From Parachlorella kessleri (taxonomy: Eukaryota; Chlorophyta; Trebouxiophyceae; Chlorellales; Chlorellaceae), in NCBI GenBank assembly GCA_001598975.1, contig BBXU01002323.1, positions 1 to 64,000 of the forward strand: a stretch of 64,000 nucleotides of DNA, read 5' to 3'. A model generated the notes under the pieces. The model saw only the letters and a list, made by a program, of their open reading frames with translations. It was not told the origin of the DNA and did not search any database. This document shows, one piece after another, positions 1 to 11,700 of the stretch (positions within the stretch are counted from its first letter, which is position 1; every line of letters starts with the position of its first letter). The position numbers were made by a program, and so were the translations under genes.

Positions 1-1570
1 CCCGACCGGCCCCCACTTTGGAGGAGGTTGGTGGTCCCCCCTCGTTTTGACTAAGGGTACCTAGCTTGATGTACCCTAAGCTAGCCATAGGTAGCTGGGG
101 TTCTTGTCAACAACGACATCCTGCTGGCTGGGCCTGAGGCAGTGGGGGCTGAGACTCAGCACACTGCTACGAGTACCAGGTGGAAGTCTGTAAGTGAGCT
201 GGAGCTAAGGCAAGCCGTGCAGTACCTTGAAAAGTGTTCAGCCGCCGAACCATACCGGGGCACTTGGTACGTACCTCTGATTAACAAGCTCACCGTCGAG
301 AGGGAAAGAAGATGCGGGTATGGTCCAGTGCTTTCCGCCCGTACGTCAGAAGAGAAAACTTTCCCCATGTTGCCAAAGGCCTGGGTGTGGCATGCTGCTC
401 TGCAAACGGCTACTCACGAAGATAAGCAGTCCTATTGCGTGGGACAGCCCATACACTCTCTCCAGCCCCAGGTTGGGTGCTCCAGGGGGACATCCGGAGC
501 AAAACAAGCAAGGGCACTACAAGACTACCAGTATCACGGCACGAAAAGCTTCCATACCCGACCCTTCCTAGCACCCTTGGTATGAACGGCGCAAAAGCCG
601 ACCTGTCCTGTCGACCAGCTTCCCTTCCCACTTACTAACCCCTGACGGTACGACTCCTGACCTCTTTTGCGGTCTAGCCCAGCACGCAGCTACATTACCA
701 TAATAATTAGCACGGCTTTGCATAACTTGCCGTCAGGGTTGGATAGGGCGGCAGCTTTTTGTGACCGACGAGTGTCGCTTGTCCTGCACCGCGGCCCAGG
801 CGATACGGACTCTGTTCGAACGTGCATAAGTGCAACGCAGGCCTTCAGCCAGTTACGTCGCCGGAAGGTCGCTTGGTTGAAAGGTGAGCGAGAATGCGCA
901 TATAGGCGTTTTAAAACCATGAATATCAGACCTAACCTGGCTGTGCAACTTGAAGCCTCAGCTGGATGCGTTGATGAGAGGCCAGGGCAGTGCTCCTTGG
1001 CCGTTATGAGTCAAGCCGCCGACGTTCACCGGCGCAAGCCGATGCCTTGCTGATCAGGCCTGTTGGAGAAGCTGCTTGTACATACCGGTCAGGCCAGCAA
1101 GCTAAAGCGCGCTTGCCGGGCTGCGCCGGCGGCATTGCAGCGACGTATGGCAAGCCTCCAAGTCTACGTGTTTTGATGGCGCCACCCTCCAACAGCGTTG
1201 CATCAACCGACCCATGCAGTTTCTCCCCTGCAGTTTGGAGGACTGCCCAGGCCAGGGGCCTTTGACCAAGCTCTGTCATACCACCCTGCTGCGGCGCCCA
1301 ACATGGGGCTGTGACTGGGTGGGCACTGTAGCGTACCCCCGGCAAGAAGAAGGTCAGCTAAGGGGGCACTGTGTGGGCGGGTTTAGAGCACTGCCCAGCA
1401 GGAGATGGACGTGTGAGCCCTGGTTAATTGTTCACCGGCACACCCAGGTCGTGGGGGGGGGCCACCCTGGCCATGTAAGCCGCGCCATATACCTTGGAAA
1501 CCCACTCGCCTCACCAACAGCTCACCTGCTTCGCTTGTGTAGGCGGAGGAACCCGCTTTGAGGAGAGTGT
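1..1570. other. No supported gene
   Basis: Several short open frames exist, the longest about 147 codons at 142-585 (+). None shows a recognisable domain, and I see no convincing chain of splice sites. The stretch may hold the 5' flank or 5' UTR of the gene starting at 1571, or decayed sequence. Confidence 0.5.
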
Positions 1571-4500
1571 ATGGCAGACCAGAACCCTGGCGGGCCTTCA
1601 CGCAGCCCAGACCCTCATGCTGTGAGGCAGGAAGCCGTGCCAAACCCGCCGCACCAGTTTCTTGCTTCTGGCCCGGCCTCTCAGCAGCACACCGAGCCGA
1701 GGCAGCAGCCGCAGGCATACAACCCGCCTGGCTTGCCGCCGGTCGGATGGGGGCAGTGGGCACGCCAAGAGGAGGAGATGGGCGGCGGTGCCGCCACTGG
1801 AGCAGGCCCAGCAGGCGACTGGGGCGGCGGCCCTGCCACGTATGGAGACATGGCATCGCCACCAGAGAGGCTTCTCCAGCTATTGGCCGCCCTGCAGCAG
1901 GTCACCCAGCATGACGCGGGTGTAGCGCAGCAAGCGACCACGACAGGTCAGCCTAGGGAGCCTCTCAAAGGCGCGGCTGCGGCAGCGGTAGCAGCTGCTC
2001 AGCCGCAGTCCGTGTTCGCCCCGCACCCCATGGGGCAGCGGCGGCAGGAGCTGGAGCAGCTGTGGGCAGCGTACGGGGGCACGGCTCCGGAGGACACCCA
2101 GCGCTTCGTAGCCGCGCTGCAGCACCAGCAACAGCAGCACCGCCGCCGCGGCGGGCAGGCCGGGGGTGAAGAGGAGGAGCAGCAGGAGAGTGTGGCACTG
2201 CATGGCCTTGCTCCCGGCAGCGGCAAGGGTGATGATACTGAGGGAGCGAGTCCGCCTGACCCAGGGGCGGGGCCGCACCCGACCCCGGCGGACCCCATCG
2301 CTCCTAGCCCATTCCTGGGGCGGGGCATCCCTGGGTATCAGCCACGCGGTCCGCAGCATCCTGTCCTTGCACACCAGGAGCAGCAGCAACAACAGCAGGG
2401 CGACTCGACGGCTATGCTCATGGTGCCGACGCTTCCACTGGAGGAGCGGCCTGCCAGGAGCACCTCCCTCAACTTCCAGATGGAGAGCAGCTCTTTCAGC
2501 CTGCCGCTGCCGCAGCCCTCGCTGCCGCAGCAGCCAGTGCTGCGGCCGTCGCCGGCGCCGGGGCAGCAGGGACAGCAGCAGGAGCAGGTACAGCAGCAGC
2601 AACAGGAGCAACAGTTGGCTGTGCAGGCGGGCGGTACGGGCGGCGCACAGGCCAGGTCAGGCACCCCCGCCATCCAAGCGGCGCTAACGTCGCCGCAGCC
2701 GCAGCTGCCAGCCCCACAGCCGAAGCCAGCAGCTGGGGCTGAGGGCGGTGCTGTGGGGTGCTCCGATGGACGCCACTGTCCGGGAGATGAACAAGAGGAG
2801 GAGCCCCTCGCAGCCTCGCAGCCTGCAGCACAGCCTGCTACAGGGGTTGAAGGCCTACCTGCTCAGCAGCAAGCAGTGGTCCATGGAGCTCCACAACAGC
2901 AGCAGCAGCAGCAACAACCAGAGGCGCAGGTACAAGCAGGGATACCGCCACCGTCGCCGCTGCAGCCGTCGGAGGGTGCAGCTGCTGGGGCCTTGGCAGG
3001 CTCCTGGGAAGGCGGCATCGAGCCAACGTTAAACCCCGCTGGCCATCCCTCCGCGCCTCACCTGCGGCAAGTTGCTCCGGATTCTGGGCTTGCAGCCGCC
3101 GCTGTGGAGGCACAGCCACCTGCTGCTGCTGCGGTTGCTGTTCCCGCTGCAGCAGGGGAGGTGTCGGGTACCCAGCTGGCTGCCAACCCACACCTGCAGC
3201 TGCTCAGGGTGCTGTTCAGCATACAAGTCCATATCGAGGCCGCTCTGCTGGGCGTGCAAGCCGCGGTGTCGGCAGAGGTGCCCAAGCTGTCTGAGCAGGT
3301 GGCGGTGCTTGGTCAGCTGCAGACGCAGGTGGGCTGGGGAGTGGCTCGTCCACACGTGTATCACAGTGTGCACATTTGAGCCCCATGTAAGAGGCACTGG
3401 CTTGTGTCTGACACGCTGAGGTGGTTGGGGTGGCTTGGGCTGGGTGCTGTTACCCTTGGTGAGGGCATCACGCTCCTTGTTCACCTGTAGGGCGAACTGA
3501 GAAAGCTTTGGCTATGAAGCAAAATGTACTTCAATTTCTTTTGTATAAAGGTCTGTAAGGGTTGCTGCATTTCGTCTACCCCGTGTTGGCACTTGGTGTG
3601 GCAGACGGCCTGCCTTGCATGAGCTATGGTCATGAGAGATATTGACCTCACCGGTGGCACCTTCCAAGTGGCGTCCATCCCGCGACCTTCAGTGCCTGAG
3701 GTGGAGAGTATACTGGGGTCGGGGGTTCCTCTCTGGGTTCCTCTCTGCAAACCCTTGGCAGCCTCTTGTAGCAGCGCAGCCCTCGATAGCTGTCGGCCCA
3801 GCAGAAAGGGCAGGAGGGAGCAACTCCAACGTTATGGCTGAGAAGCTCTCTGCTGTCCTTGCAGGAAGACCCATGGCTTCAGCAGCTAGCGGCTGCCATC
3901 TTGCGCATCCTGCAGTCAGTGCAGCAGTGGGTCTCCACCTTGGCTCCAACCCCGGCGGCTGCCCTTCCCGCGCTTCAAGTAAGCGCCTAGGCAAAATCCT
4001 CACTTGCACCAGAGCCTGAGTCGGAAGTAGTGTTTCTTTTTGCCACCTGCTGCGGTGTGCGCTAGCTTGATCTTGGCGGCTTCACTGGGGCTGCAAGTAG
4101 CTTTGTAAGCCCCACGGGCTTACAAAGCTGCTGAGGTGGGGATTTGCTTGGGGGTGAAAGCGATGGGCCTGGGTTGAAATGCTTGCTTGATTCCTTAGTC
4201 TGGGACCGGCGCCTGGGAAGCCCAACGCAAGGCAGCCTGTTGACGTCAGCTGGCAGGGTGTGCCTCTTCTCCCTCTCTCTCTCTTTGCAGTCCATTGGGA
4301 ACCCATGCGGACCTTGGAACAGGTCGGCAGGCAGCTTCTTGTGCGCACCAACAAGCAGGGTCTCCTTAACCATGTTGCATCGAAGCAGCATTGCATCGAA
4401 GCAGCTCACCCAAGGACTTCTGTCCCTGCAGGAGTCACAGCGTGCACCACAGCTGCTGCAGCAGGCGGAGCAGGGGGCGCCGCCACATCCGGGGCCCCGC

Positions 4501-6938
4501 CTGCACCTCGCCGCACCGCCACGCGTGCGCGGCGATGCCGAGTGAGTAGCCAGTGCAATGCCTGGCCTGCAGCCATGGCTTTGTTGTTAGGGCATGGGTG
4601 GCGCCTTGGCATGGTGGGTGGGAAGCTCAGGGCGGACCCAAACATGGCGCTGCCAAGCGGTTCCGATAGTGACATAACAGTGCCGTACGTGGCTGGCTGG
4701 CTAGCTGGCAGATGGGTTTGTGCACTTCCTTGCTTCGCTGAACTGCAAGCACCGCGCCTAGATGGATCATCCATACATCCCTGCCTGCTTGCTGCCCTGT
4801 TATGCCCGTGTTTACCAATGATCTGCCTGAAACAGGCTGTGGTGGCAGGCCCTTTCCTACTCCAAGTCTCTTGGCAAATGCCTCATCCACCACCCCACGT
4901 GCTCACTCGTTTGCTTCCAGCGGTTCCGACATGCATTCTGTATTGCTCCCGTGCTTGAATACAGGACCGCTGCTGAGGCCCTTGTGTCATTTATGTCGGC
5001 CAACCCGGCCCCTTCTGGCGAGAAGTCGCCGTCAGCACGCCCAGTCAGCGGCCAGCAGCTGCCAGGACCAGCCCTGGCCGCGGCTGCTGCACAGCAGGCA
5101 CAGCAGCAGCTCGAGCAGCAGGCAGAGCAGCAGCAGCGACAGCTCCAGCAGCAGGCACAGCTTGAGCAGCTGCTTGTGGCCCGAGCTGTGCACAAGCGGC
5201 GCGCAGAGGAGGCTGCAGCAACGCAAGAGGGAGCTGCTGCGGAGGATGTGTGGGGCCCTCCTCCCAAGCGGGCACTCACGCAATCGCTGATGTGGGCTCG
5301 CCGGCCCTTCCCAGGTGTGTGCACGGATGCGAGCCTGGGGAGCATAGCAAGCGGGATTACCAGAGCTGGCATTGACAAGCCGCCGTAAGAAGTGGGTTGA
5401 TTACATTAGATGTGCGCCCCGGCATTTGGACAGGAAGTTGGACCTGGCTGCTCTGATGGGTTTTCCTGCTGGGGGGTGTGGACAATGCACGCCTGTTCAA
5501 ACAAATAGTCTGGGCACTGCTAGTTTTTATTCCCAGTCTGCCTGCTGCTTGAGCCCCTTTTTGCCACTGTGTGTGGTTTACAGGCAGTGGCCAGGGCGGT
5601 CAGGAGCCCGCCGGGGCAGAGGGCCAGCAGATGTCGCCGGCAGAAGCCGCCACGGCATACGGCCAGCAGCAGGCAGTACAGGAATACTTCCCCACGGCGG
5701 GGGACCCCTCCCAAGGCGCCGGCTCTCCAACTGCCTATCTGCAAGCGCTCCGGCAGCGGCTAGCGTTGCTGCAGCAGCACCAGCACCAGCAGGGCGCGCT
5801 GCCGCCTGCTGCGCCGCCAGCCTGGGCCCCCCAGCAGCCGGCAGCTCCCGGTCCACCGCCATACCAGCAGGCTGAGGCACCGCCGGCGCTCTCGCCGCAG
5901 TTTGGGCCACAGTGGGGTGGGCCCAGGGAAGCAGCAGTGGCCCAAGCCTATCAGCAGCACCTGGCTGCCCAACATGCAGCTGCCCAGGGTGTTCCACCGC
6001 ACGGCTATGGCTACCCATCCCCAGTCCAGCTGCCCCAGCAGGGGTGGTTCCCGCCGCACCAGCTGGCCTATCAGCAGCCTCCTCCTGCGCTGGCCCCCCA
6101 GCAGCCTGCCGCAGACCTGCCGGAGCCTGGCCCATGGGACCTTGTACGCCTGCGCACCTTGCTCCACCACCAACAGCTGCAGCAACTGCAGCAGCAATGG
6201 CAGGGCGAGGCGGAAGCGGCCTTTCGCCAGGGGCACGCACAGCTGCCGGCAGCAGCACCAGTTGCCCCCGGTTTGCACCAGGCACCCTTGCAGTGGCCGC
6301 AGCAGCAGCAACAGCAGCAGCAGCCGCTGTGGGAGGGCCCTGCTGTCGACCACCTGCGCCTCCGTGTGGCAGCTGTGGCAGCAGCACTGGGAAGCGCTGC
6401 GGGACCGCCCGGCATGGGCTGGGACGAGCAGCATGCTTTGCATGCTGCCGCTGGCGGCCCGCGCCCGCCAGCGGGCATGCAGGGGGCTGGTGGGTGGGTT
6501 TCAACAAGCCCTGTTGGTCCCCAAGTGGGGCAGCCGCAGGTCCGGGAGGATTTCTACATGCCTAGGGCAGGCCTGGTGGGGGGCCCAGGTGGACTCCAGC
6601 AGCAGCCCCTGCCCAGCAGGTACCCGCCTGTTGCTGCTGCAGAGCCCTCCTCTGCCAGGGCGCCTGCAGCCCAGTCTGGCTGGGCGGCCCCGCCGCAGCT
6701 GACCCCAACACTGGCCCCAGCCGGCTACCCGCCGTGGGGGACGGCTCAGCAGGTCGGGCAGGGCGGCGGCGCGGCCGCAGCACAGCAGGGAGTGCCCACG
6801 GACCAGCTGCCGCCGCCGCCGCAGCAGGGGCAGCAGGAGGAGGAGGCCGGATCAGAGGAGGCGGCTGCAGTGGCGGCCCAGCTGCGAGCTGTGCTGGCGC
6901 GGTATCTGGCGCATGGGCCCCCTGGCCCTGGCAGTTGA
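1571..6938 (+). CDS. Large Gln/Ala/Pro-rich protein, function unknown
   Basis: I do not recognise this gene. A five-exon model keeps phase throughout: 1571-3328, 3865-3978, 4291-4541, 4965-5314 and 5584-6938, giving about 1275 aa. All introns are GT-AG. Long stretches are Gln, Ala and Pro rich, with CAG-repeat runs near 2380, 2590, 2900, 5100 and 6300. Less biased parts are the end of exon 1 plus exon 2 (about residues 540-624), which read as Leu/Val/Gln-rich possible helices, and the end of exon 4, which has a short basic segment (PPPKRAL) that could help nuclear entry. No signal peptide or membrane segment is visible. Composition resembles transcription-related scaffolds, but that is only inference. 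The strongest support is that split codons close correctly at the exon 3/4 and 4/5 junctions. The start at 1571 is the first ATG of the frame. Confidence 0.7.
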
Positions 6939-8744
6939 GGTGCATGAGGGACCCTCCCATGAGGTGATAGTGGCAGATGATGCAAGCAATTGACTGGTAC
7001 CCGCCCTGAATGGATGTAGGGAATATGAGCCTGTTGTGCCCAAGAGACCTCTCGTCAGTCAGTCGCTCTCTTAGGTCGCCCATGGCTAGCAGGCTGTGGC
7101 CCTAATTCGAAGGCCGTCACCCGGGCCTCAAGGGCACAGTTGGTAGATGCGGATATATGATACAAAGTTGCGCAGGTGTTTGAGTGTTAGTTGCTAGAAC
7201 TAGCCACTGAGTGTCATGACGCAAAAAGAAACATAAGTGCCGCAATAAAGTATGCTACCTAGATAAAGTTTCGTGATAAGGTTTCGTTAGGAGTTATTAG
7301 GGTCTTGCAGCGTCTTTTCTGCCGTGTTCTGGTGTTCTGTTCTGGCGATTCGGAGCCATATCAAAGGGCAACTTGAGTGCCCTCAGTTGAAGTGCGTCTT
7401 GCCCTAGAAGTCTGGCATCAACTTAACTGGCAGTATATATTGAGTTGATATTGATCAACTCCCCGTCCTTTGACAAATAGAGGCCGCTACAGCCTGGCAC
7501 ACAAGGTTGCCTGAAGCACCAAAAGGGGACGCCTTTGCAGTTTTGTGTTTGCTGGTGACTTCGAACTGTTTTTGCACTAGGTTGAAGAATCTGAAAGCTG
7601 TATGCGTACGCATGACTGCGGGTACCATTTCCTGCTGTTACCGCTGTCTACTTAAGCTCTGCCTAAGCACATAGACCCAGGTCTTCGCGTTTGAGCCAGG
7701 GCGGTCTGCTTCGTGACAAGGTAGCTACAGCGCTGTTACACCTGGAGTTTGGTGTGATAGATCATCATTCCTTGGCCTGCCTTGCGGGTAAGGATGGGTC
7801 TTGCCCCCGTTGCAAAATGCTTCTCTGGTTTGCGTTTTTCTGAGCCTTGATACATGCTTGCAACTTGTGCTGCATCCATCTGCCCTGGCATACCATCGTC
7901 CTGCATGAAGATGTAGTTTTGGGTCTGCTGCTGTTCCTTATATTTATGGCGTCTTCTAAGCCTAGGCTGCGTCTGGATATTTTGACGCCAGCCTCACACT
8001 GAAGGTATAATGCTTCCCAATTTGTTTCCCAGTTGGCTCCTGGCTTGAACTAGCCAGCCATTGATTTCCATTCTACTTGTGCGTATTTCGCTCGTAATGC
8101 GTTTCTTGCATGACAAATCTTTCCCATGGGTTTACCTCTCTTTGCCTGTTCTTAGCAACCAATGACCATACGGTTACCGGTTGGACGGCTTGTGTATGCC
8201 ACTGATTCGGGGGACACTTGCTGACTACCAGTGCCTAAGCACTTGGGCCCCGCACTGCATAGTCTTGTTAGGTTTGTTTTTGTGCTTTGTGACACCTGGC
8301 TGGAAATGTCCCTGCAAGACCAGCCGCAGTGAGCGGTGGTAGAGAGCTCCAGGAGTTGAAGTCCTAAACCCTCACACGTTAACTGCCTGCTGACAGAGAG
8401 CTGATCCCTGTGTGAGATTTGTGCTTAAGGAGGAAGTGAACAAAGTGGTGTAGTCATCATTCAGTCAGCAAGGTGTAGTCATGATTCAGTCAGCGGCTTG
8501 GACTGGAGAGGTTAGTTTGCTTCCTTTGGCAACCGTGCTAGTGTAATCAGGGGCAGATCAGTAACTGGCACAAGTCCGGGCCGAGGTGGCAGGTGCAATG
8601 CAAGAACTTTGAGAGTTTGCGACTCGTGTGAGCTACAGTTGCCAGGTCCTCTGAAATCATAGCCGTTTTGTGCGTGTGGCGTTGGCCAGCTCCAGTGGCT
8701 GAAAGCGTGGGCGGCACTGCACGCCGCTCCCAGGTTGCGGGGCC
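6939..8744. other. Intergenic region, no gene seen
   Basis: About 1.8 kb with many stops in all frames and lower GC than its neighbours. It probably holds the 3' flank of the Q-rich gene and the promoter of the WD40 gene. A short direct repeat of about 25 bp (unit ending tcattcagtcagc) occurs twice at about 8449-8493. Confidence 0.6.
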
Positions 8745-11700
8745 ATGATCAGAGGGGGGAGCAGGAGGCTGCCAGTAGAAGCCTCACTGGGCTCTGAGAA
8801 CAGCTTGGCAGTGTATGAGTCAGCAGAAGAGTCGCTGACGCTAGAGCCTTTGGCATCTGGTGAGGCTTGGCTTGTAGAATACAAGGTGCAAGTGTCATCT
8901 GCAAAGTCTTCCAAAACTTCCTGGCCTCGGTTATTACCAGGGCTTGACCCCCAGAAGATAGCGTCTATAACTTTTTAGTGGCTGCCGTAGGCACGCTGCC
9001 CACCCCTCGAGATGGTGGCATGGCCACGCCGCCGCTGGCCTCGCCACAGGGCAGCTTGAAGTCTGCCATGCCAGCGGCAGAGCTGGCCTTGCAGGACACA
9101 GCTCACAGTCCTAGCAAGGACAGTCGAACCTTACTGGGTGGTGGCGAGGTGGCCGGCGCTGCCGGTGCTGGAGCGAGTGCTGCTGCTGCTGAGCAGGCTA
9201 GGGCAGGGCCGCCTGCGGCTGAGCAATCTGCCTCCAACCTCAATGGCGTGGGGGCGTCGGTTGTTGGGAGCGCCGCCCCTGCCGTACCCAGTGACAGCAG
9301 CAGTGCAGGCCGCTTAGGCCAGGCTTTGCCTGACGGCGGGGAGGCCACGCCTTTTGGTAGTGCCGGAGAGCAAGAGCAAACCGCACTGCAGGTGGAGCAG
9401 CAGCAGCTGCCCCAGGAGCAGAGGGGGCATCTTGAAGCTGCAGTCGACACAGCCTTGCCCACAAGCAATGGCAGCAATCTGGTTGGCAGTACTGCCAATG
9501 GTACACCAGCGGCGGCAGTAGCAGTAGCAGCCGCCGCTGCAGCAAGTAGCAGCGGCCGCAGCACTGCCGGTGCTGCTGGGTCGTCCATGGTTAGCGTGCC
9601 CATGAGCAATGCACCGGATACTGGTATTTTCAGCATACCAGAGGAGGCCTTCAGAATCCGTGATCTCGACACTGGGAAGGAGTATGCGCTGGACAAGGTG
9701 GGAGGGCTAGATAAAGTTCCCGACACCAAAGGTTGTTGCTGTGCGCGCAGGCGACTGGTGTGTTTGGAGGAGTGCCCTTGGGTGTTTGTTGGCTGGATAC
9801 ACGGTCATACAGATACACTTGCACGGTCGTAAGGATGGCTAGTGGGTTCCACTGCCCAGCTGCACGCTACAATTAAGTGCTATCTGGATGATGGAGGATC
9901 TTCAACCCAGCCAAGGTGGCCATGTCCTTGCTTGATGCAGCGCTATTGGGTGAAGAACCTGGACACAGGGACAGTCTATGTGCTCGAGTCAGAGCAGGGA
10001 GCTGGCGCGGGGGCGGAGCCTTCCAAAGTCACAGAGCTGTTGTCAGGTAGATGTGGAGTTTGGGGGAAGCTTCGGGCTCTGCAAGTCCAGCGGGTTGGGT
10101 TAGCGCTGCAAGAGTGGAGCTTCTTGGATCCATAGGCCAGGAGTTGTTACAAGGGAAGCTGGTGCGGAGTTCTTTGTACGTAATCTTTAATGCTGGGGCT
10201 CTCCATAGTCATGAGATGCGCTCGCAGGCAGGCTTGGGTTTAGGCAGGGGCTGGCAGCGCCCAGCCCAATCCCTGGCGAGTGCAGGTCTCTTGCGCTCTT
10301 TGCTGCACAACTCTCTTTGCTGCACAACTCTCATGGGCGCTTAAGGTGGAGTGGAGCATCCAAATATATCGCGTTCGGGGCTGTGTGCTGTGCCACATAG
10401 TGCATACGATGTGTTGGGCCCGTGTTCTCTGCAGGCCGGGAACTGAGCATCAACCAGTTTGAAGGTGTGCTGGAGTATTTTCGGGAGCCCCACAAGGCAC
10501 CAGGGCCGCAGGTGGGTTGTTGCCATGTCAGCGACTGGTAGGGGTAAGGGCGGAGGGGATGCGAATGTGGTGGGCCGCGAAGAGAAGTGTATGTACTTCG
10601 CGCGTAGCGTGAGATGTATTGTGAGTCCCCCAGGCATACAGTTTGGCGGATCTCCAGGTAGTAAGTGCCAGCGTTAGTTGTAGGGTTTGCTTCCTGTCGT
10701 ATGGCGGCTGCTTGTGCGATTTTTTCGTCCGTCCCTGCAGTCCCTGCATGTGTGTTTGAGCCCTAGAAATGTACTGCAAGGCTCGAAAATGCCATATGTC
10801 GGCCCCTGCAGTCTGTCCTGGGCAGTGAGTATGGAGGACGTATCCAGCTCAAGGCCAGGGTGTGGTTGGCAGAGGCCGGTGTGCTGCATGCAACACCTTT
10901 TTTTAGCAGTACTTGCTGCCTGGCCTACAGGAGCGTATGCAGCTGGCGGAGCAGCAGGGCTTGACGGCTCAGCAGCTAGCGCAGAAGAGCCTCAAGTCCA
11001 TCAATGCAGGTGCGAGGGCACCCAATTGCAGCATATGCTGGCATAAGCCGGTAGCAGCCCACACTCCACCCCTTTCCTTCCGCTTGCATCCTGTTCAGCA
11101 CTGCCCTCCTAGCATCATCGTGCCTCTCGCGCAGTCATGGGGGGCAGGAATGGAGTCCTCTACCTATTGAGTAGCACCTGGCGCCTAAGGTTCATTGCGC
11201 CGCTGCCCGTTGAATCCCGTGGTGGTGCTGTTTCTGGGCGCAGGTGCGAGCTGGGTGAAGCAGAGCATGAGCAGCGCAATGCACAGAGTCAAGCAGGGCG
11301 GCAGCCCGCGTGCAGGAGCTGGGGACGAGTTTGGCGCAGCAGCGGGCGGTGGGGATGTGGCAGCAGCGGGGGCCGGTGGGGTGGACGAGCGGCAAGGGGT
11401 GCCAGTTAAGGTGGGCAATATTTATATGTGCCCTCCTGGCATTGTCTGGCGGGTAACCTAGTTCTAAGGGGAGGGTTACTCGCCAGGAGACCATGGAACG
11501 GCTGCGACTGGCCATTTACAGTCTGTCCAGTGCTGTTAGTAGGTTGTATCCAGCCTTCATGTGGCCCAAAGAGCCTTTCATGAGAATTGTTATAGGGCTC
11601 AGCCCGGCCTCCTAACTGACACGGCCGCGTGTGTTTGCACATGCGCCACTGAGTCTCCTGCGCGCCAACAGCTAGCTTGAGGTGGTCGCTGGCTCGCTTC

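Noticed and set aside
142..585. 147-codon open frame at the left end
   Set aside because: No recognisable domain, no phase-compatible neighbours, and overlapping frames of similar length exist on both strands.
1880..2611. Long antisense open frames opposite the Gln/Ala-rich gene (also 5578-6507 and others)
   Set aside because: CAG/GCA repeats read in reverse give Leu, Ala and Cys runs without stops. They are shadows of the sense exons.
7081..7170. Possible tRNA because of an attcgaa T-loop-like stretch
   Set aside because: No acceptor stem or anticodon arm could be paired around it.
8657..8914. Minus-strand open frame ([14 protein letters not shown]...) as a separate gene
   Set aside because: The plus-strand frame over the same bases has an ATG at 8745 and a donor at 8860 that joins in phase to the WD40 gene, which explains the region better.
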